The notes under the pieces were generated by a model that was not told the origin of the DNA, ran no database searches, and was given only the letters and a program-made list of their open reading frames with translations. This document shows positions 42,813-52,567 of a DNA stretch of 64,000 nucleotides, piece after piece. Positions within the stretch are counted from its first letter, which is position 1; every line of letters begins with the position of its first letter. The DNA is taken from contig CAWGXI010000018.1 of the NCBI GenBank assembly GCA_963826515.1, positions 271,527 to 335,526 on the forward strand, written 5' to 3'. The position numbers and the translations under genes are program-made. This DNA comes from DATFVJ01 sp963826515. GTDB lineage: Bacteria; Actinomycetota; Actinomycetes; Streptosporangiales; Streptosporangiaceae.

Positions 42813-43040
42813 CCGAGGTCAGACCCCGGTTGCGATCATTGTTCGAGCCGGATCTGGCACCTGTGGGAGCGCGACTGGGCGAGGGCTCACAGGTCAGACG
42901 ACATTGTGCCCGCTAGGTCACAACGCTGCGAGGTCATAGCAGGCGCTCTCTGACTCGCGATTTGGGAGCAAATGGGAGCTTGTCCCGCCCCCGCCTCGGC
43001 CTGACGTGCAGGCCCGCTGCCAGAGCAGGAGGATCGTCTA

Positions 43041-44111
43041 GTGTAGTGTCTCGCAATTGACTTCGCGGTTGTGGTACCGTGGCTTATGAATCATCCAGCT
43101 GCCGCGCTGGCGCTCACCGAAGGCCAGCGACGCGCCCTCGAGATCATCGCACCCGGATCGCGATACAGGCCGGGGTGTCGGCGGTCACGGTGCGGACCTG
43201 GCGGGAGCGCTTCGCCACCGACGGTCTGGCGAAGTTCGGCCGGGTGCGGGAGGGCCGGGGCCGCAAGGTGTCGATCCCAGCGGAGAAGGTCGAGGCGGTC
43301 GTGCACGCCACCTTGCACGATAAGCCGCCCGGCGAGACGCACTGGAGCTGCCGGTCGATGGCGAAAGCGCAGGGGGTGAGCAAGGCGACGGTGCAGCGGA
43401 TCTGGAAGGCCCGCGGCCTGCAGCCACACCGGGTGAAGACGTTCAAGCTGTCCAACGACAAGCGGTTCGAGGACAAGCTGGTCGACGTGGCCGGCCTGTA
43501 CCTGAACCCGCCCGAGCAGGCAGTCGTGCTGTGCATGGACGAGAAGAGCCAGATCCAGGCGCTGGACCGCACCCAGCCGACCCTGCCGATGAAGAAGGGC
43601 CGGGCTGGCACCATGACCCACGACTACAAGCGCAACGGCACCACCACCCTGTTTGCCGCGCTTAACGTGCTCACCGGCACGGTGATCGGCCAGTGCCTGC
43701 CCCGCCACCGGCACGGCGAGTTCCTGAAGTTCCTGCGCGCCATCGACCGGCAGGTTCCCAAGGGCCTGGAGATCCACATGATCCTGGACAACTACGGCAC
43801 CCACAAGCACGCCAACGTCCAGGCGTGGCTGGCGAAGCACCCGCGGTTCCACCTGCACTTCACGCCGACGTCAAGTTCCTGGCTGAACCTCGTCGAGCGC
43901 TGGTTCCGTAACCTCACCGACAAGGCGATCCGCCGCGGCGTGTTCAAGTCCGTGCCCGATCTCATAGCCGCCATCGAGGAATACCTCTCAGCCAGCAACG
44001 ACGACCCAAAGCCATTCGTGTGGACCGCCACCGCCGAGGACATCCTGGCGAAGGTCCGGCGCGGGCGAGTCACCCTCAAGGAACTAGCAAGCTAATAGAG
44101 AGACGCTACAC
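43041..44111 (+). mobile_element. IS630-family element with TA target duplication
   Basis: Ends CTAGTGTAGTGTCTC (from 43038) and GAGACGCTACACTAG (to 44114) form a 15-bp inverted repeat with one mismatch. TA flanks both tips (43039-43040, 44112-44113), as expected for IS630/Tc1 insertion. It is located about 230 bases downstream of tRNA-Val. Confidence 0.85.
43086..44095 (+). pseudogene. IS630 transposase with an N-terminal deletion/frameshift
   Basis: ATG 43086 starts MNHPAAALALTEGQRRALEI and then shifts frame. The second frame resumes at TRIAIQAGVSAVTVRTWRER (helix-turn-helix) near 43155 and is intact to 44095. About 25-30 residues that normally lie between the two are missing. The catalytic parts are complete: CMDEKSQIQALDRTQP, HMILDNYGTHKHANVQAWLA and PTSSSWLNLVERWF (DDE). 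The 338-residue frame starting at 43082 could yield a truncated protein. The inverted repeats remain usable in trans. Confidence 0.75.
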
Positions 44112-44124
44112 TAGCATGCTCAGA

Positions 44125-44421
44125 TCAATGTCGCCGCGCGCGCTGGAACTGCTGGATCGTCCGTAGCCGCAGCCGGGCCCGCCGGGCGTTGTCGTCGTGG
44201 CGGCTGGCGTGTGCGGCGATGATGCGCTGGCTGCGGGCGACGAGCAGGGTGGCGATGCACAGGGTGATAGCGGTGAGGCCCATGAGCCGGCACCAGCCGC
44301 GGGAGATGTCGTTGCTGGCGGGGTCCTTGGCGGTGGAGAAGGGGCGCGGACGGCGAACGGCTCGCGATGCTAACCGGCTACGCCGTAACGCATCAACACC
44401 GCCCAGGACGAGCGGCACCAC
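44125..44421 (-). pseudogene. Fragment, possibly the C-terminus of a transposase
   Basis: The C-terminal part ISRGWCRLMGLTAITLCIATL, LVARSQRIIAAHASRHDDNA ends in a basic tail. The pattern (hydrophobic helix, Arg-rich tail) resembles the end of some transposases or phage proteins, but I cannot name the family. The N-terminal third is low-complexity. Confidence 0.3.
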
Positions 44422-44429
44422 CGCAGCGC

Positions 44430-44828
44430 GGCGGCGCGCTGCTGGTCGAGCGGGCCCATTGCGGACAAGGCGGCGATCAGCGGCTGGCCGACCGGATCTG
44501 CGGTGTGCTCGTGCCGCTCGTGCTCGGATTCGCGGCGCTCACCCTGGCCGGGTGGCTCGCGGCCGGGAGTTCGGCCGGGCATGCGGTCAGCGCCGGTCTT
44601 GCGGTGCTGATCATCGCGTGCCTCTGCGCGCTGGGGCTGGCCACGCCGACGTCCCTGGTGGTTGCCTGCCGGCGCGGCGCGCGGCTGGGCATCTTCACGA
44701 AGGGTTATCAGGCGCTGGAGTCCACCCGCTCCATCGGCGCTGTCGTCTTGGACAAGACCGGAACGGTCACCACGGGCCAGATGTCGGTGACCGGCGTGTC
44801 GCCCGCCGCGGGGATCGGCCGTGGGTAA
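44430..44828 (+). pseudogene. CPx-type heavy-metal P-type ATPase, internal fragment
   Basis: Reads ADRICGVLVPLVLGFAALTL, AVLIIACLCALGLATPTSLV, GIFTKGYQALESTRSIGAVV, LDKTGTVTTGQMSVTGV: the membrane region, metal-translocation motif and phosphorylation site DKTGT of a copper/heavy-metal exporter. The motif reads CLC where active pumps have CPC. The metal-binding domain, actuator and nucleotide-binding domain are missing; the frame ends at 44828. Confidence 0.7.
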
Positions 44829-45292
44829 TCTCAACGCGGACAAGGATCGGGGTCGAGCATGATGGTGCCGGAAGCGTCGTAGACCAGCAGGCCGGCAGGC
44901 GGCGTTTCAGCTCGCCGCGGCGGGCCCACGACGTTCGATTTGCCAAGGCGAGGATATCCTTGGGCGTGTCCGCAGGCGGACCGAGACAGCGGGCCAGCTG
45001 ACCGGCGTGCGGCGCCGCGCCCGTAGGGCGCCCGCCCGGCAGGGCGCGGCAAGCCACCGCCCCACGGTCGGTGAGTGGCCCCCCAGTTCCACCGCCTGGT
45101 CCTGGTGGCACTCCAGTCGCCCCGCTCACGCATTCTTCCCCGATGACTTCGCGGTCCGTCCATGCGGCGCAGGAAGTACGGCCTGGCGGCGCCCGACCCG
45201 TGCGGCTGCGATGGTGAGTATCTGGATCTTCATGGTTCCCCACCTCTGGTGCAGGGGACTGCGCTGTCCCCGTCTTCCTCACTGCCGACCGA
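44829..45292 (+). other. No gene recognised
   Basis: Several overlapping frames on the minus strand (for example DTPKDILALANRTSWARRGE) may be fragments of one decayed gene. No family resemblance strong enough to name. Confidence 0.35.
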
Positions 45293-46066
45293 TCAGGGGG
45301 TGCCCGGGGTACTTGGGCAGAGGTCCTGTGCGGTGATGGAGTCGTAGCTGGCGAGATGCGCCGGGAGGATCCCGCCGTTCAGCAGGAGCTGATCCGTGGT
45401 AGGGGTCGTCTGCCCGGCGGCCCAGTCGGAGCACAAGGCCTGGCCAGTCGAGTCGATCCAGCTGACGGGCGCGGTGATCCCCGTGTTCAGGATGTCCTGG
45501 GCGTAGGCATCTACGGGGTTTGATGACCCCGCGCCGGGGTTTGATGACCCTGCGCTCAGAATCGCCGACGTCGGCCCTGACCCTGTGGACCCGTTGCGGG
45601 TCTCGGTGTACGCCGTGAACTGCCCGCCGACGGGATCGGACAAGGTGATGGTCGCCGAGACTGGCGTCTCCGAGCCCTGAGCGCAGTTGGGCACGCAACC
45701 CTGGATATTGGATGTGCCGGTGCCGGTGGCGCCGGTCGCCGTCCACGACGCCCAGGTGATCGAGGTGACGACGTTTCCGGCGTCGCCACTGAAGCCAATG
45801 TAGGCGGGCTCGGTGCCCGTGTAGCTGCCCACGGTGAGGACGGGCAGCGCGGCCGGGGGCGGCGCCTGCTGGGTCACGGTGACCTGCGGTGCCGGGGATG
45901 AGGCGGCCGGGGTTGCCGACAGCGTATGGGTCACCGTAACATCCGGGACTGCCGACGTCTGCGCCGCCCTCGTCACTGTATGCGAGCCGCCGCATCCGGC
46001 GGCGCCGGCGGCGAGTCCCGCCGCCACGATGGCAGCCGCAACGCCGCGTGTCTTCATCAACCTCAT
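45293..46066 (-). CDS. Secreted lipoprotein with a diverged W-x-x-W / C-x-P-x-CA-x-G domain (copy 3)
   Basis: 257 residues from ATG 46066 (GAGGTGA upstream). Signal peptide MRLMKTRGVAAAIVAAGLAA with lipobox AGC. A Thr/Pro/Ala-rich linker follows, then TVGSYTGTEPAYIGFSGDAG, TSITWASWTATGATGTGTSN, GCVPNCAQGSETPVSATITL, with spaced Trp, GTGT, CxPxCAxG and ITLS in the same order as in the proteins at 30785 and 31413. The C-terminal part (VDAYAQDILNTGITAPVSWI) resembles a DUF of extracellular proteins. A 21-bp duplicated segment encodes SSNPGAGSSNP. Confidence 0.75.
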   Translation of the reverse strand: MRLMKTRGVAAAIVAAGLAAGAAGCGGSHTVTRAAQTSAVPDVTVTHTLSATPAASSPAPQVTVTQQAPPPAALPVLTVGSYTGTEPAYIGFSGDAGNVVTSITWASWTATGATGTGTSNIQGCVPNCAQGSETPVSATITLSDPVGGQFTAYTETRNGSTGSGPTSAILSAGSSNPGAGSSNPVDAYAQDILNTGITAPVSWIDSTGQALCSDWAAGQTTPTTDQLLLNGGILPAHLASYDSITAQDLCPSTPGTP

Positions 46067-46126
46067 GACGCTCACCTCGATGGCAGGGGACTGCACTGTC
46101 CCTGCTCTCACCCCCACGAGGCGCAC

Positions 46127-47460
46127 CCCGACAGGACCCCGCTGTGTTTGGTACCGACGCTATGGGTGTAATTGAGGGTTCTTAGAGTCGCACGTCCTGC
46201 CGGGAGTCCCTACCTGGCCTCCGCTGGCAGTTCGAGTAGGCCATCCCGCCCAGCGAGACGTGCTACGAATGCCAGTGGCCCTAGCGCGGCCGTCCAAGCG
46301 TCACCGGTATGGCCGGGCGCTTGATATCCCCTTGCCGCTGGTTGCCACTGCTGTGCCCGCGTGGCCCGCCGAGCCGACGCTACCAGGCTCATTCCGCTAC
46401 AGCTCATTCCTTGGAGGTGGTGCCCGATGCCGTTCACATTGACGCACCGCCCGTAAAACCGCTCCATCTGCGGGGCCAAATCAGGTTGACACAGCCACAC
46501 AGTCGACCGGGCGAGACCTGGCAGGAGGATTCAGAGTCGGAAGGTCGTGACCAATGGACCCTGTGGCTTTGCGGCAAGGCATGGCATGGGCGGGACGGTT
46601 CCCTGTCGGGCCGTCCCGCAAGGCGAGGAAGTTCTGTGTCCCCGTCTAGCTGTTGCTGGGAGTGACGCTGAGGGTGACCCTCACGCTGTTCACCCAGATC
46701 ACGCCAGGGACGTTGGCGATCGAGAAGCCGTAGCGCGGCTCAGACGTCGGCACGGCGCTGTGACGGTGCCGTCATCATTTGCCAGGGTCACCGTACGGCG
46801 CCGACTGGCCGCGCCCGGGCTCGTCGGAGTGCGCGGTTCAGCACGCTGTCCCGGTTGATGGCAGGCCGGGCGGCGCGGGAACTGGCCACCCGGGGCCGTC
46901 AGCCGCTGACCGCTGCGAAGCGGCGCGCGGTCGCGAGCATCGCTGCCGGGGTGCCGGTGGGATCTGGCGGCGCGGTCGCGGGCCTGGATGCGGCCAATAT
47001 CGGCCTGGTCGCCGATGCGGGGTCACCTGATCCTCCACGCGGCGACGGCTATTCGGGAGGCTGCGGCATGCCTGCTGGGGGCGGGACGTATATACGACCC
47101 CGCCTTATCTGCGCGATGAGCCGGAGATTTGGGCAGGGAAACCGGAGGATTCGTTCGGGGCGCGCTACCTTCAATTCGACGGGGCGCTGGCCGAGGCGCG
47201 CCGCAGTTCGCGTTCGAGCCCGCCAATGGGGACGAGGTTCTGTGGTGCGCGCGGGTCCTTGTGCGGCGCGCTCGATAGTGGTGGGATCAGCCGTGCGGTC
47301 AGGTTGGCGACACCGCGTTCGCCGCGCCCTGACAGGCGAATCGCAGAGCGATCACCGGCGGCTCGCTCGCCTCGGTCCCGATCGAGGACCAGGACCACGA
47401 GGACGACCGGCGATGCCGCATGACCAAGATCCCGTTTACAAATCCGTTACAGGACGCATG
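46127..47460 (+). other. Long stretch without recognisable genes
   Basis: About 1.3 kb. A minus-strand fragment near 46650-46760 (SEPRYGFSIANVPGVIWVNS, VRVTLSVTPSNS) looks like the end of a secreted beta-sandwich protein. A plus-strand fragment near 46860-47000 (TAAKRRAVASIAAGVPVGSG, AVAGLDAANIGLVADAG) is protein-like too. Neither is complete. Reads as eroded DNA. Confidence 0.4.
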
Positions 47461-47466
47461 GAAGAA

Positions 47467-47491
47467 GGCCCGGAGGATCACCCTCCGGGCC
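47467..47491 (-). terminator. Hairpin after the tRNA-like fragment
   Basis: GGCCCGGAGG (47467-47476) pairs perfectly with CCTCCGGGCC (47482-47491), 5-base loop. On the minus strand it is followed by TTCTTCC, so it fits a terminator for the tRNA-like unit just upstream. Confidence 0.65.
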
Positions 47492-47777
47492 CCTGAGCTG
47501 GTAGCGGGGGCGGGACATGAACCCGCCACCTCTGGGTTCTGGGCAGCCGCGTCTCACGCCACCCGGCGCGCCGCGCTTCATGCCCATCTACCAGCAGCGC
47601 TACGGCCGGGGGGTGTCTCACCACATCTGACACGTCGCCGCACCGGCGCCTCATCGTGGGGATCGCCTCCACCGCCGGCACCTGGCCGGCCCGGCCCGCT
47701 GCGATGGCCTCGCTGATCAGCGGCTCCTGCCCGCACAGGTTGGGCAGGCCGTCGACGTATCCGGCAAGAGTGTCCAT
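47478..47777 (-). CDS. 99-aa ORF ending in a tRNA-like site, uncertain
   Basis: ATG 47777 has GAGAGGCGAG upstream. The protein starts MDTLAGYVDGLPNLCGQEPL, ISEAIAAGRAGQVPAVEAIP. It follows the glgA pseudogene by about 20 bases. The last 15 codons run through the tRNA-like sequence, so the original gene was probably cut by an integration event. Family not recognised. Confidence 0.4.
   Translation of the reverse strand: MDTLAGYVDGLPNLCGQEPLISEAIAAGRAGQVPAVEAIPTMRRRCGDVSDVVRHPPAVALLVDGHEARRAGWRETRLPRTQRWRVHVPPPLPAQGPGG
47499..47545 (-). other. 3' half of a tRNA gene (initiator-Met-like), probable attachment-site scar
   Basis: On the minus strand: anticodon-stem end AACCC, variable part AGAGGT, T-arm GCGGG-TTCATGT-CCCGC, acceptor strand CCCCGCT, A, CCA. 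The AACCCAGAGGT..CCCCGCTACCA frame resembles the initiator tRNA-Met of actinomycetes. The 5' half is absent, which is how integrative elements leave attR copies. A terminator follows. Confidence 0.6.
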
Positions 47778-47797
47778 GGGCTCGCCTCTCGGTCGGC

Positions 47798-49284
47798 TCA
47801 CTTGTGGCGGATGTGCTCGTAGATGTTGAGGTAGTCCTGTCCGGGCTGGGCCCACGAGTAGTCGGCCCGCATGGCGTTGATCATGAGCTGGCGGAACTGG
47901 TCCGGGTAGGCCTGCCATAGTCCAAGCGCGCGGTGCAGCGCGGATTCGATGGCCGGGTTGTCGGCGTGGTGGAATACATACCCGTTCCGCTCGCCGGGTG
48001 GGCGGTCGGCAGTGGTCGCGGTCGAAGACGGTGTCGACCATGCCGCCGACGGCGCGGACCACCGGGACTGTCCCGTAGCGCATCGCGATCATCGGGGCCA
48101 GCCCGCAGGGTTCGAACATGCTGGGCACCACCAGCAGGTCGGCGCCGGCGTAGATGAGGTGGGCCAGTTCCTCGCTGTATCCGATCTCGAGGTGGCAGTC
48201 GGGGTTGTCATTGAGATAGTGTTTGAGGTGCCAGAAGTGGCTGCCGATGCCGTTGTGGTGGAACGCGTCGCCGAGCAGCACGAACTGGGCCCCGCTGGCC
48301 AGCGCGTAAAACAGCGGCGTGATGCACCAGGTGCATGCCCTTCTGCGGGTCCAGTCGGCCCACATACGCGACGATCGGGCTCCAGTTCTTGCGCAGCCAG
48401 AACCGGTCCCGGAGGCGTTCTTTGTTGTCGTACTTGCGGTCCAGGGTGCCGATCGAGTAGCGGGCCGGGATGAACGGGTCGATCTCGGGGTTCCACACGT
48501 CGTAGTCGACGCCGTTGAGGATGCCGCCGAACTTGACGTGATGCACGTTCAGGGACTGGCCGAGCCCGAAGCCGCCGTCGCCATGGCGGGCCTCACCGGC
48601 GTGGTTGGGTGACACCGTGCTGACGAAGTTGGAGTACACCACCCCGCCCTTCATCAGGTTGGCGGCCTGGTGGTGGGTGTCGTCGCCCAGCCGGTCGCGG
48701 TCCAGGAAGTAGTCCGGCTGGCCCAGCTGGGGGCCCGCCAGCACCTGCGGGCCGCTGATGCCCTGATGGGCAAAGTTGTGGATCGTGTAGCAGACCCGCT
48801 GGTAGGGCAGCACCTCGCGGTACTGCTCATACAGCAGCACCGGCACCAGCCCGGTCTGCCAGTCATGGCAGTGGATGACATCCGGCCGCATATCGGACTT
48901 GAGCATGAACTCAAGGGCCGCCTTGGAAAAGAAGCTGAACCGCTCGGCGTCGTCCGGGTACCCATACAGCAGATCCCGGTCGAAGAAGTTGTCCGGCGAG
49001 TGCGGCTCGATGAAAAAGCACTTGCGGCCATACACGTGGCCAAACCACACCGTGCAGCGGATCGCCCCGCCATGCCAGGGCACCCACAGATCCGCATAGC
49101 TGACCTGCAGATCCCAGATATCGCCATAGCGCATGCCGACATACTTCGGCAACACGATCTCCACCGCGTGGCCCCGGATCTCCAGCTCCCGGCTCAGCCC
49201 GGACACCACATCACCCAGCCCGCCCGCCTTCGCCGCGGGAGCACACTCGGGCGCCACCATCACGATGTACACGGCTGTCCTCAA
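47798..49284 (-). pseudogene. glgA: Glycogen synthase (ADP-glucose type) with two frameshifts
   Basis: From ATG 49284: MRTAVYIVMVAPECAPAAKA, GGLGDVVSGLSRELEIRGHA (the KxGGLGDV ADP-glucose loop), DVIHCHDWQTGLVPVLLYEQ, GGILNGVDYDVWNPEIDPF, VAYVGRLDPQKGMHLV. After a frameshift near 48330 it continues in the next frame: AQFVLLGDAFHHNGIGSHFW, YAGADLLVVPSMFEPCGLAP, MIAMRYGTVPVVRAVGGMVD. A second shift near 48000 leads to DNPAIESALHRALGLWQAY and the end at HIRHK (47798). GT5 starch-synthase architecture otherwise complete, so this is a recent pseudogene, or two sequencing indels. Confidence 0.85.
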
Positions 49285-49988
49285 TACGCCAGCTATCTTC
49301 CCCCCAGACCCTCGTCACGATCTGGCCCCATCAGTCTCCCCCGGCACGCGGTACCGGACACATCACAGATCACAAGCACGTTCGCCCCTTCCGCGACCGA
49401 CGTCGGCGGTGAGGTGAACAGCCGGGCACGGCTCACTGCCCGGGGGCTGGCTCCCGCCCCAGCGCGAGCACGCACTCGCGCACGCTGGAGCGTCCGGCCC
49501 GCGGCCGCGGACCGCTGCAGCGACTCCACCTTTGACCGCGAATTCGCCGGCCGCAAGCGACCGCTTGCACCCGAGGTGGCATCATCCCCGCAGCCGGACC
49601 AGGCTGGCAGCCAGGCGTACCGGGGGCCGCAGATGAGCCGCTGCCATTCCGTCCCGCCGCGACAACGCCACGATTGCGCTCACCATCCAGACCGGGCTGC
49701 GGATATCCACGCGGGCCGGACCGGGCGCCGCCGACCTCGTGCCCGACACCGGGCCATCGTGGCGAAGGCTGCGCGCGGATGCCGCTGCCACGATGGCGGC
49801 CAGAACGCGAATACGGCATCGTGCGGCGAGGGCTCCAAAGACGACCGGGATTACGACCGGGCGTGCCCGGCCACCGCCACACCATGCTGGCTTGTGCCCG
49901 CTGGCTCCTCTTGACCAGGTCATACCTGCAACCAGCCTGCAACCAGTTGGCAAACCGCGCGGCTACCCGCGGGTAAAAGCCTGTGTCT
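49285..49988. other. Gene-free stretch
   Basis: About 700 bases upstream of glgA. No gene recognised on either strand. Confidence 0.4.
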
Positions 49989-50237
49989 ATGGGCAACACC
50001 GAACCAACCGTCAGCCCGGGAAAGATCCTCCTCGTCGAGGACGATCCGGACAGCACCCTTGCGGTCCACACCGTGCCGGGCGGCGCACAAGATCACCTCA
50101 ACGGCCACCAGTCCGACCCCGTGGCTGACGCCATGTACCGCGAGGGCCATCATGTCCGTGAGGCCTACCGGACCGCCATGGGCACGCTCTCACGCGGCGG
50201 TGCTGGCGGGAGCATGGCCCCCCGTGACCCCGCGTGA
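49989..50237 (+). pseudogene. Response-regulator receiver domain, N-terminal fragment
   Basis: MGNTEPTVSPGKILLVEDDP, DSTLAVHTV starts a REC domain (the LLVEDDPD acidic pair binds Mg2+). It then loses resemblance before the phospho-acceptor Asp. GTG 49983 is a possible earlier start. Truncated. Confidence 0.55.
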
Positions 50238-50477
50238 CCGGCGCCAGAAGACGTCACCGCTGACCGGGCCCTGCTCTCCCCCGGAAAGGAGAGATGAAGG
50301 CAATGCAAGCAAGACCATGCAGGCCACTCCCTTGGCGAACACAGCTCAGCTGAGGCACTTAGGGCTCGCGCAGCAACTATGTGGTGTTGTCCGAGATATC
50401 CCCTGGTGGTTTGTGGTAAGCTCGGCGGGTGCTGAGGGTCTGTCAAGATAACGGTGTAACTTCTTTCTCTGTTGTTA

Positions 50478-50695
50478 CTTCCGTCCCGCGCTGAGGCGGC
50501 CGTCGAAGGTGATGTCGAAGGCGTTGAGGGCTGCCTTCCACCGGTTGGTCCACCGCTGGCGGCCCTTCCCGGTGGGTCCAGGCTCGTGATCGCCAGGAAC
50601 AGGCACTTGAGGGCGGCCTGTTCGGTGGGGAAGTGGCCGCGGGCGTTGACGGCTCTCCGCAGCCGGGCGTTAATGGATTCGATCGTTATCTCCAG
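50478..50695 (-). pseudogene. IS256-family transposase, C-terminal remnant
   Basis: Minus strand: IESINARLRRAVNARGHFPT, EQAALKCLFLAITSLDP, then after a one-base shift GRQRWTNRWKAALNAFDITF, DGRL. This is the Glu block and tail of an IS256 transposase of a different subgroup from that at 29266. Confidence 0.8.
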
Positions 50696-50806
50696 CCTTA
50701 ATTGGCGTGTCTTTAACGTCCGGCACGAGCGTCCTCACCTGCCCGGATGGGGGCTGATGCGTGGTTATCTCCTGCCTTGTCCATGACGTTGTTCAAGGAG
50801 GAGACG

Positions 50807-50964
50807 ATGCTCGTGCATCCGGTGGTGGTCCCCGGTTCGGGGACGCGATCGTGGACCGTTCTGGGGGACGACGACGTGCCGGTCGTCCCGGTCGACCGGT
50901 TCCTGGCCTATCTCACTGACATCGGCCGGTCGCCGAACACGGTGAAGGCGTACTCGCACGATCT
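50807..50964 (+). pseudogene. Tyrosine integrase, N-terminal piece (interrupted gene, part 1)
   Basis: ATG 50807 with AGGAGGAG upstream. It gives MLVHPVVVPGSGTRSWTVLG, PVDRFLAYLTDIGRSPNTVK, AYSHDL: the SAM-like core-binding domain of actinobacterial integrases. The frame leaves family sequence exactly at CACGATCTT (50957-50965), where the trio element begins, and stops at 50977. The rest of the gene is at 57601 onward. Confidence 0.85.
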
Positions 50965-51067
50965 TTTCTCTGCTTAGCTGCCGTGTCTCAGCGACCGGCC
51001 AGTAGTGCCATGGGCTGGACGTTTGCGGCTTGCACTGGGCGGTGTCGCGTCCGTAGGGTCGCCGCTC

Positions 51068-52567
51068 ATGCAACTGACCTTCTTTTCGCGGACCGGCTGG
51101 CAGGACTGGGATGTGGCGGCCGAGCCAGCGTTCCCGGACCGGATGCCCGTGCTGGCGGACGACGACTTGCTCTTCGAGGACGCGGGCGTGCCGCGGCCGA
51201 GCGTCGCGGTGAACCGCTGGCTACGGGAGCTGCCGATCAGCGGTTCGCCCTCGCCGGGCACGTGGGCGGTGTATGCGCGGGCGATGCGGAGCTGGCTGAT
51301 GTTCCTGGCCTGCCTGGGCGTGGCGGTGTTCGACACCCGCCACGATTTGAAGCGGGCGCTGGGGGCGTATGCGGCGAACCGGGCCAGCGGGCCGGTGCAG
51401 TTCCGGTTCGCCGCGTCCACCTGGAACCAGCACATCTCGGTGCTGTCGTCGTTCTACCAGTGGGCGGTCGCCGAAGGGCACGCCAGCGCGGTGCCGTTCA
51501 GCTACGCCCAGGCCCTGTCCCGCTACGGCGACCAGGTCCGCCTGGCGCGGGCGAACCTGGCTCGGCGGCGGGCCCCGAAGCCGCATGTGACGATCAAGTA
51601 CCTGGAGGCGGACTTCGCCGCGATGTTCCTCAGCGCGCTGGCGGGGCTGGCGCCGGACGGCACCGCGGATGCGGGGTACCGGGGCCGGGAGCTGGCCCGC
51701 AACACGGCGATGGCGGGGCTGGCGCTGGCGACGGGGCTGCGCCGCCGGGAGTTCACGTTCCTGCTGGTGTTCGAGGTGCCCCCGGCTCCGCCGGCTTCGC
51801 ATCCCCCGGGCCTGCCGGTGTTGTTTCCGGTGCCGTCATCGCTGGCCAAGGGCGGCAAGTACCGGACCACCTGGATCGACGCGGCCACTTTGCACGCGGT
51901 GCACGGTTACATCGGCCTGGACCGGGCGGCGAGCACGGCCGGGTCGGCGTGGTCGCCGCCGGCGCGTCTGGGTGAGCCGCTGCTGGTGACCGATCCCGGC
52001 CCCGATGGCGGGCGGGTGAACGGCCGCAGGGTGAAGTGGGCGTCGCTGACCGCCGCTGAGCGGCTGCGGCTGGTCGCGCCCGGCGGGGGGTGCTGCCTGC
52101 TGGCGGTGCGCGCCGACGGGGGCCCGTTCACCGCGTGGGAGAGCGTGTTCACCCGCGCCGCCCAGCGGATCCGGGCACGTTTCGAGCCGCGGTTCCCGCT
52201 GGTACATCCGCACCGGCTGCGGCATTCGATGGCGATGGCGACGCTGGAACGCCTGGTGGGTGGCTTCTACGCCCAGGCCGCGCAGCTGGCCGCGGCCACC
52301 GGCGGCGGTGGCACCGGTGCGGGCCCGGATGCGGCGCTGGCGCTGTATCTGGCCAAGGCCGATCCGCTGATGGTGCTGCGGGACCTGCTGGGGCACTCCT
52401 CAGCTTTGACGACCGAGTCCTACCTGCGCCGGCTGGACATGACGCGGATCTACGCCGACGCCTACGAGCAGGCCGTCATCGGCGCGTCTGCGGGTGCGCT
52501 GGCGGCGGCGGCCCGGGAGGCCGGCGCCGAGTTCGATACCGGCGGCACCGAAGGCGAGGGTGCGTGA
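51068..52567 (+). CDS. Tyrosine recombinase 1 of the trio
   Basis: 499 residues from ATG 51068. Core-binding domain about 50-170. The catalytic domain has Arg225 in ATGLRRREFTF, the HxxR box His382-Arg385 in HPHRLRHSMAMATLE, His443 in LLGHSSALTTESY and the nucleophile Tyr452. All four standard positions are therefore present. Its TGA overlaps the ATG of the next gene (TGATG at 52565-52569), so translation is coupled. The resemblance to trio-type recombinases comes from context; single integrases have the same motifs. Confidence 0.9.
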   Translation: MQLTFFSRTGWQDWDVAAEPAFPDRMPVLADDDLLFEDAGVPRPSVAVNRWLRELPISGSPSPGTWAVYARAMRSWLMFLACLGVAVFDTRHDLKRALGAYAANRASGPVQFRFAASTWNQHISVLSSFYQWAVAEGHASAVPFSYAQALSRYGDQVRLARANLARRRAPKPHVTIKYLEADFAAMFLSALAGLAPDGTADAGYRGRELARNTAMAGLALATGLRRREFTFLLVFEVPPAPPASHPPGLPVLFPVPSSLAKGGKYRTTWIDAATLHAVHGYIGLDRAASTAGSAWSPPARLGEPLLVTDPGPDGGRVNGRRVKWASLTAAERLRLVAPGGGCCLLAVRADGGPFTAWESVFTRAAQRIRARFEPRFPLVHPHRLRHSMAMATLERLVGGFYAQAAQLAAATGGGGTGAGPDAALALYLAKADPLMVLRDLLGHSSALTTESYLRRLDMTRIYADAYEQAVIGASAGALAAAAREAGAEFDTGGTEGEGA

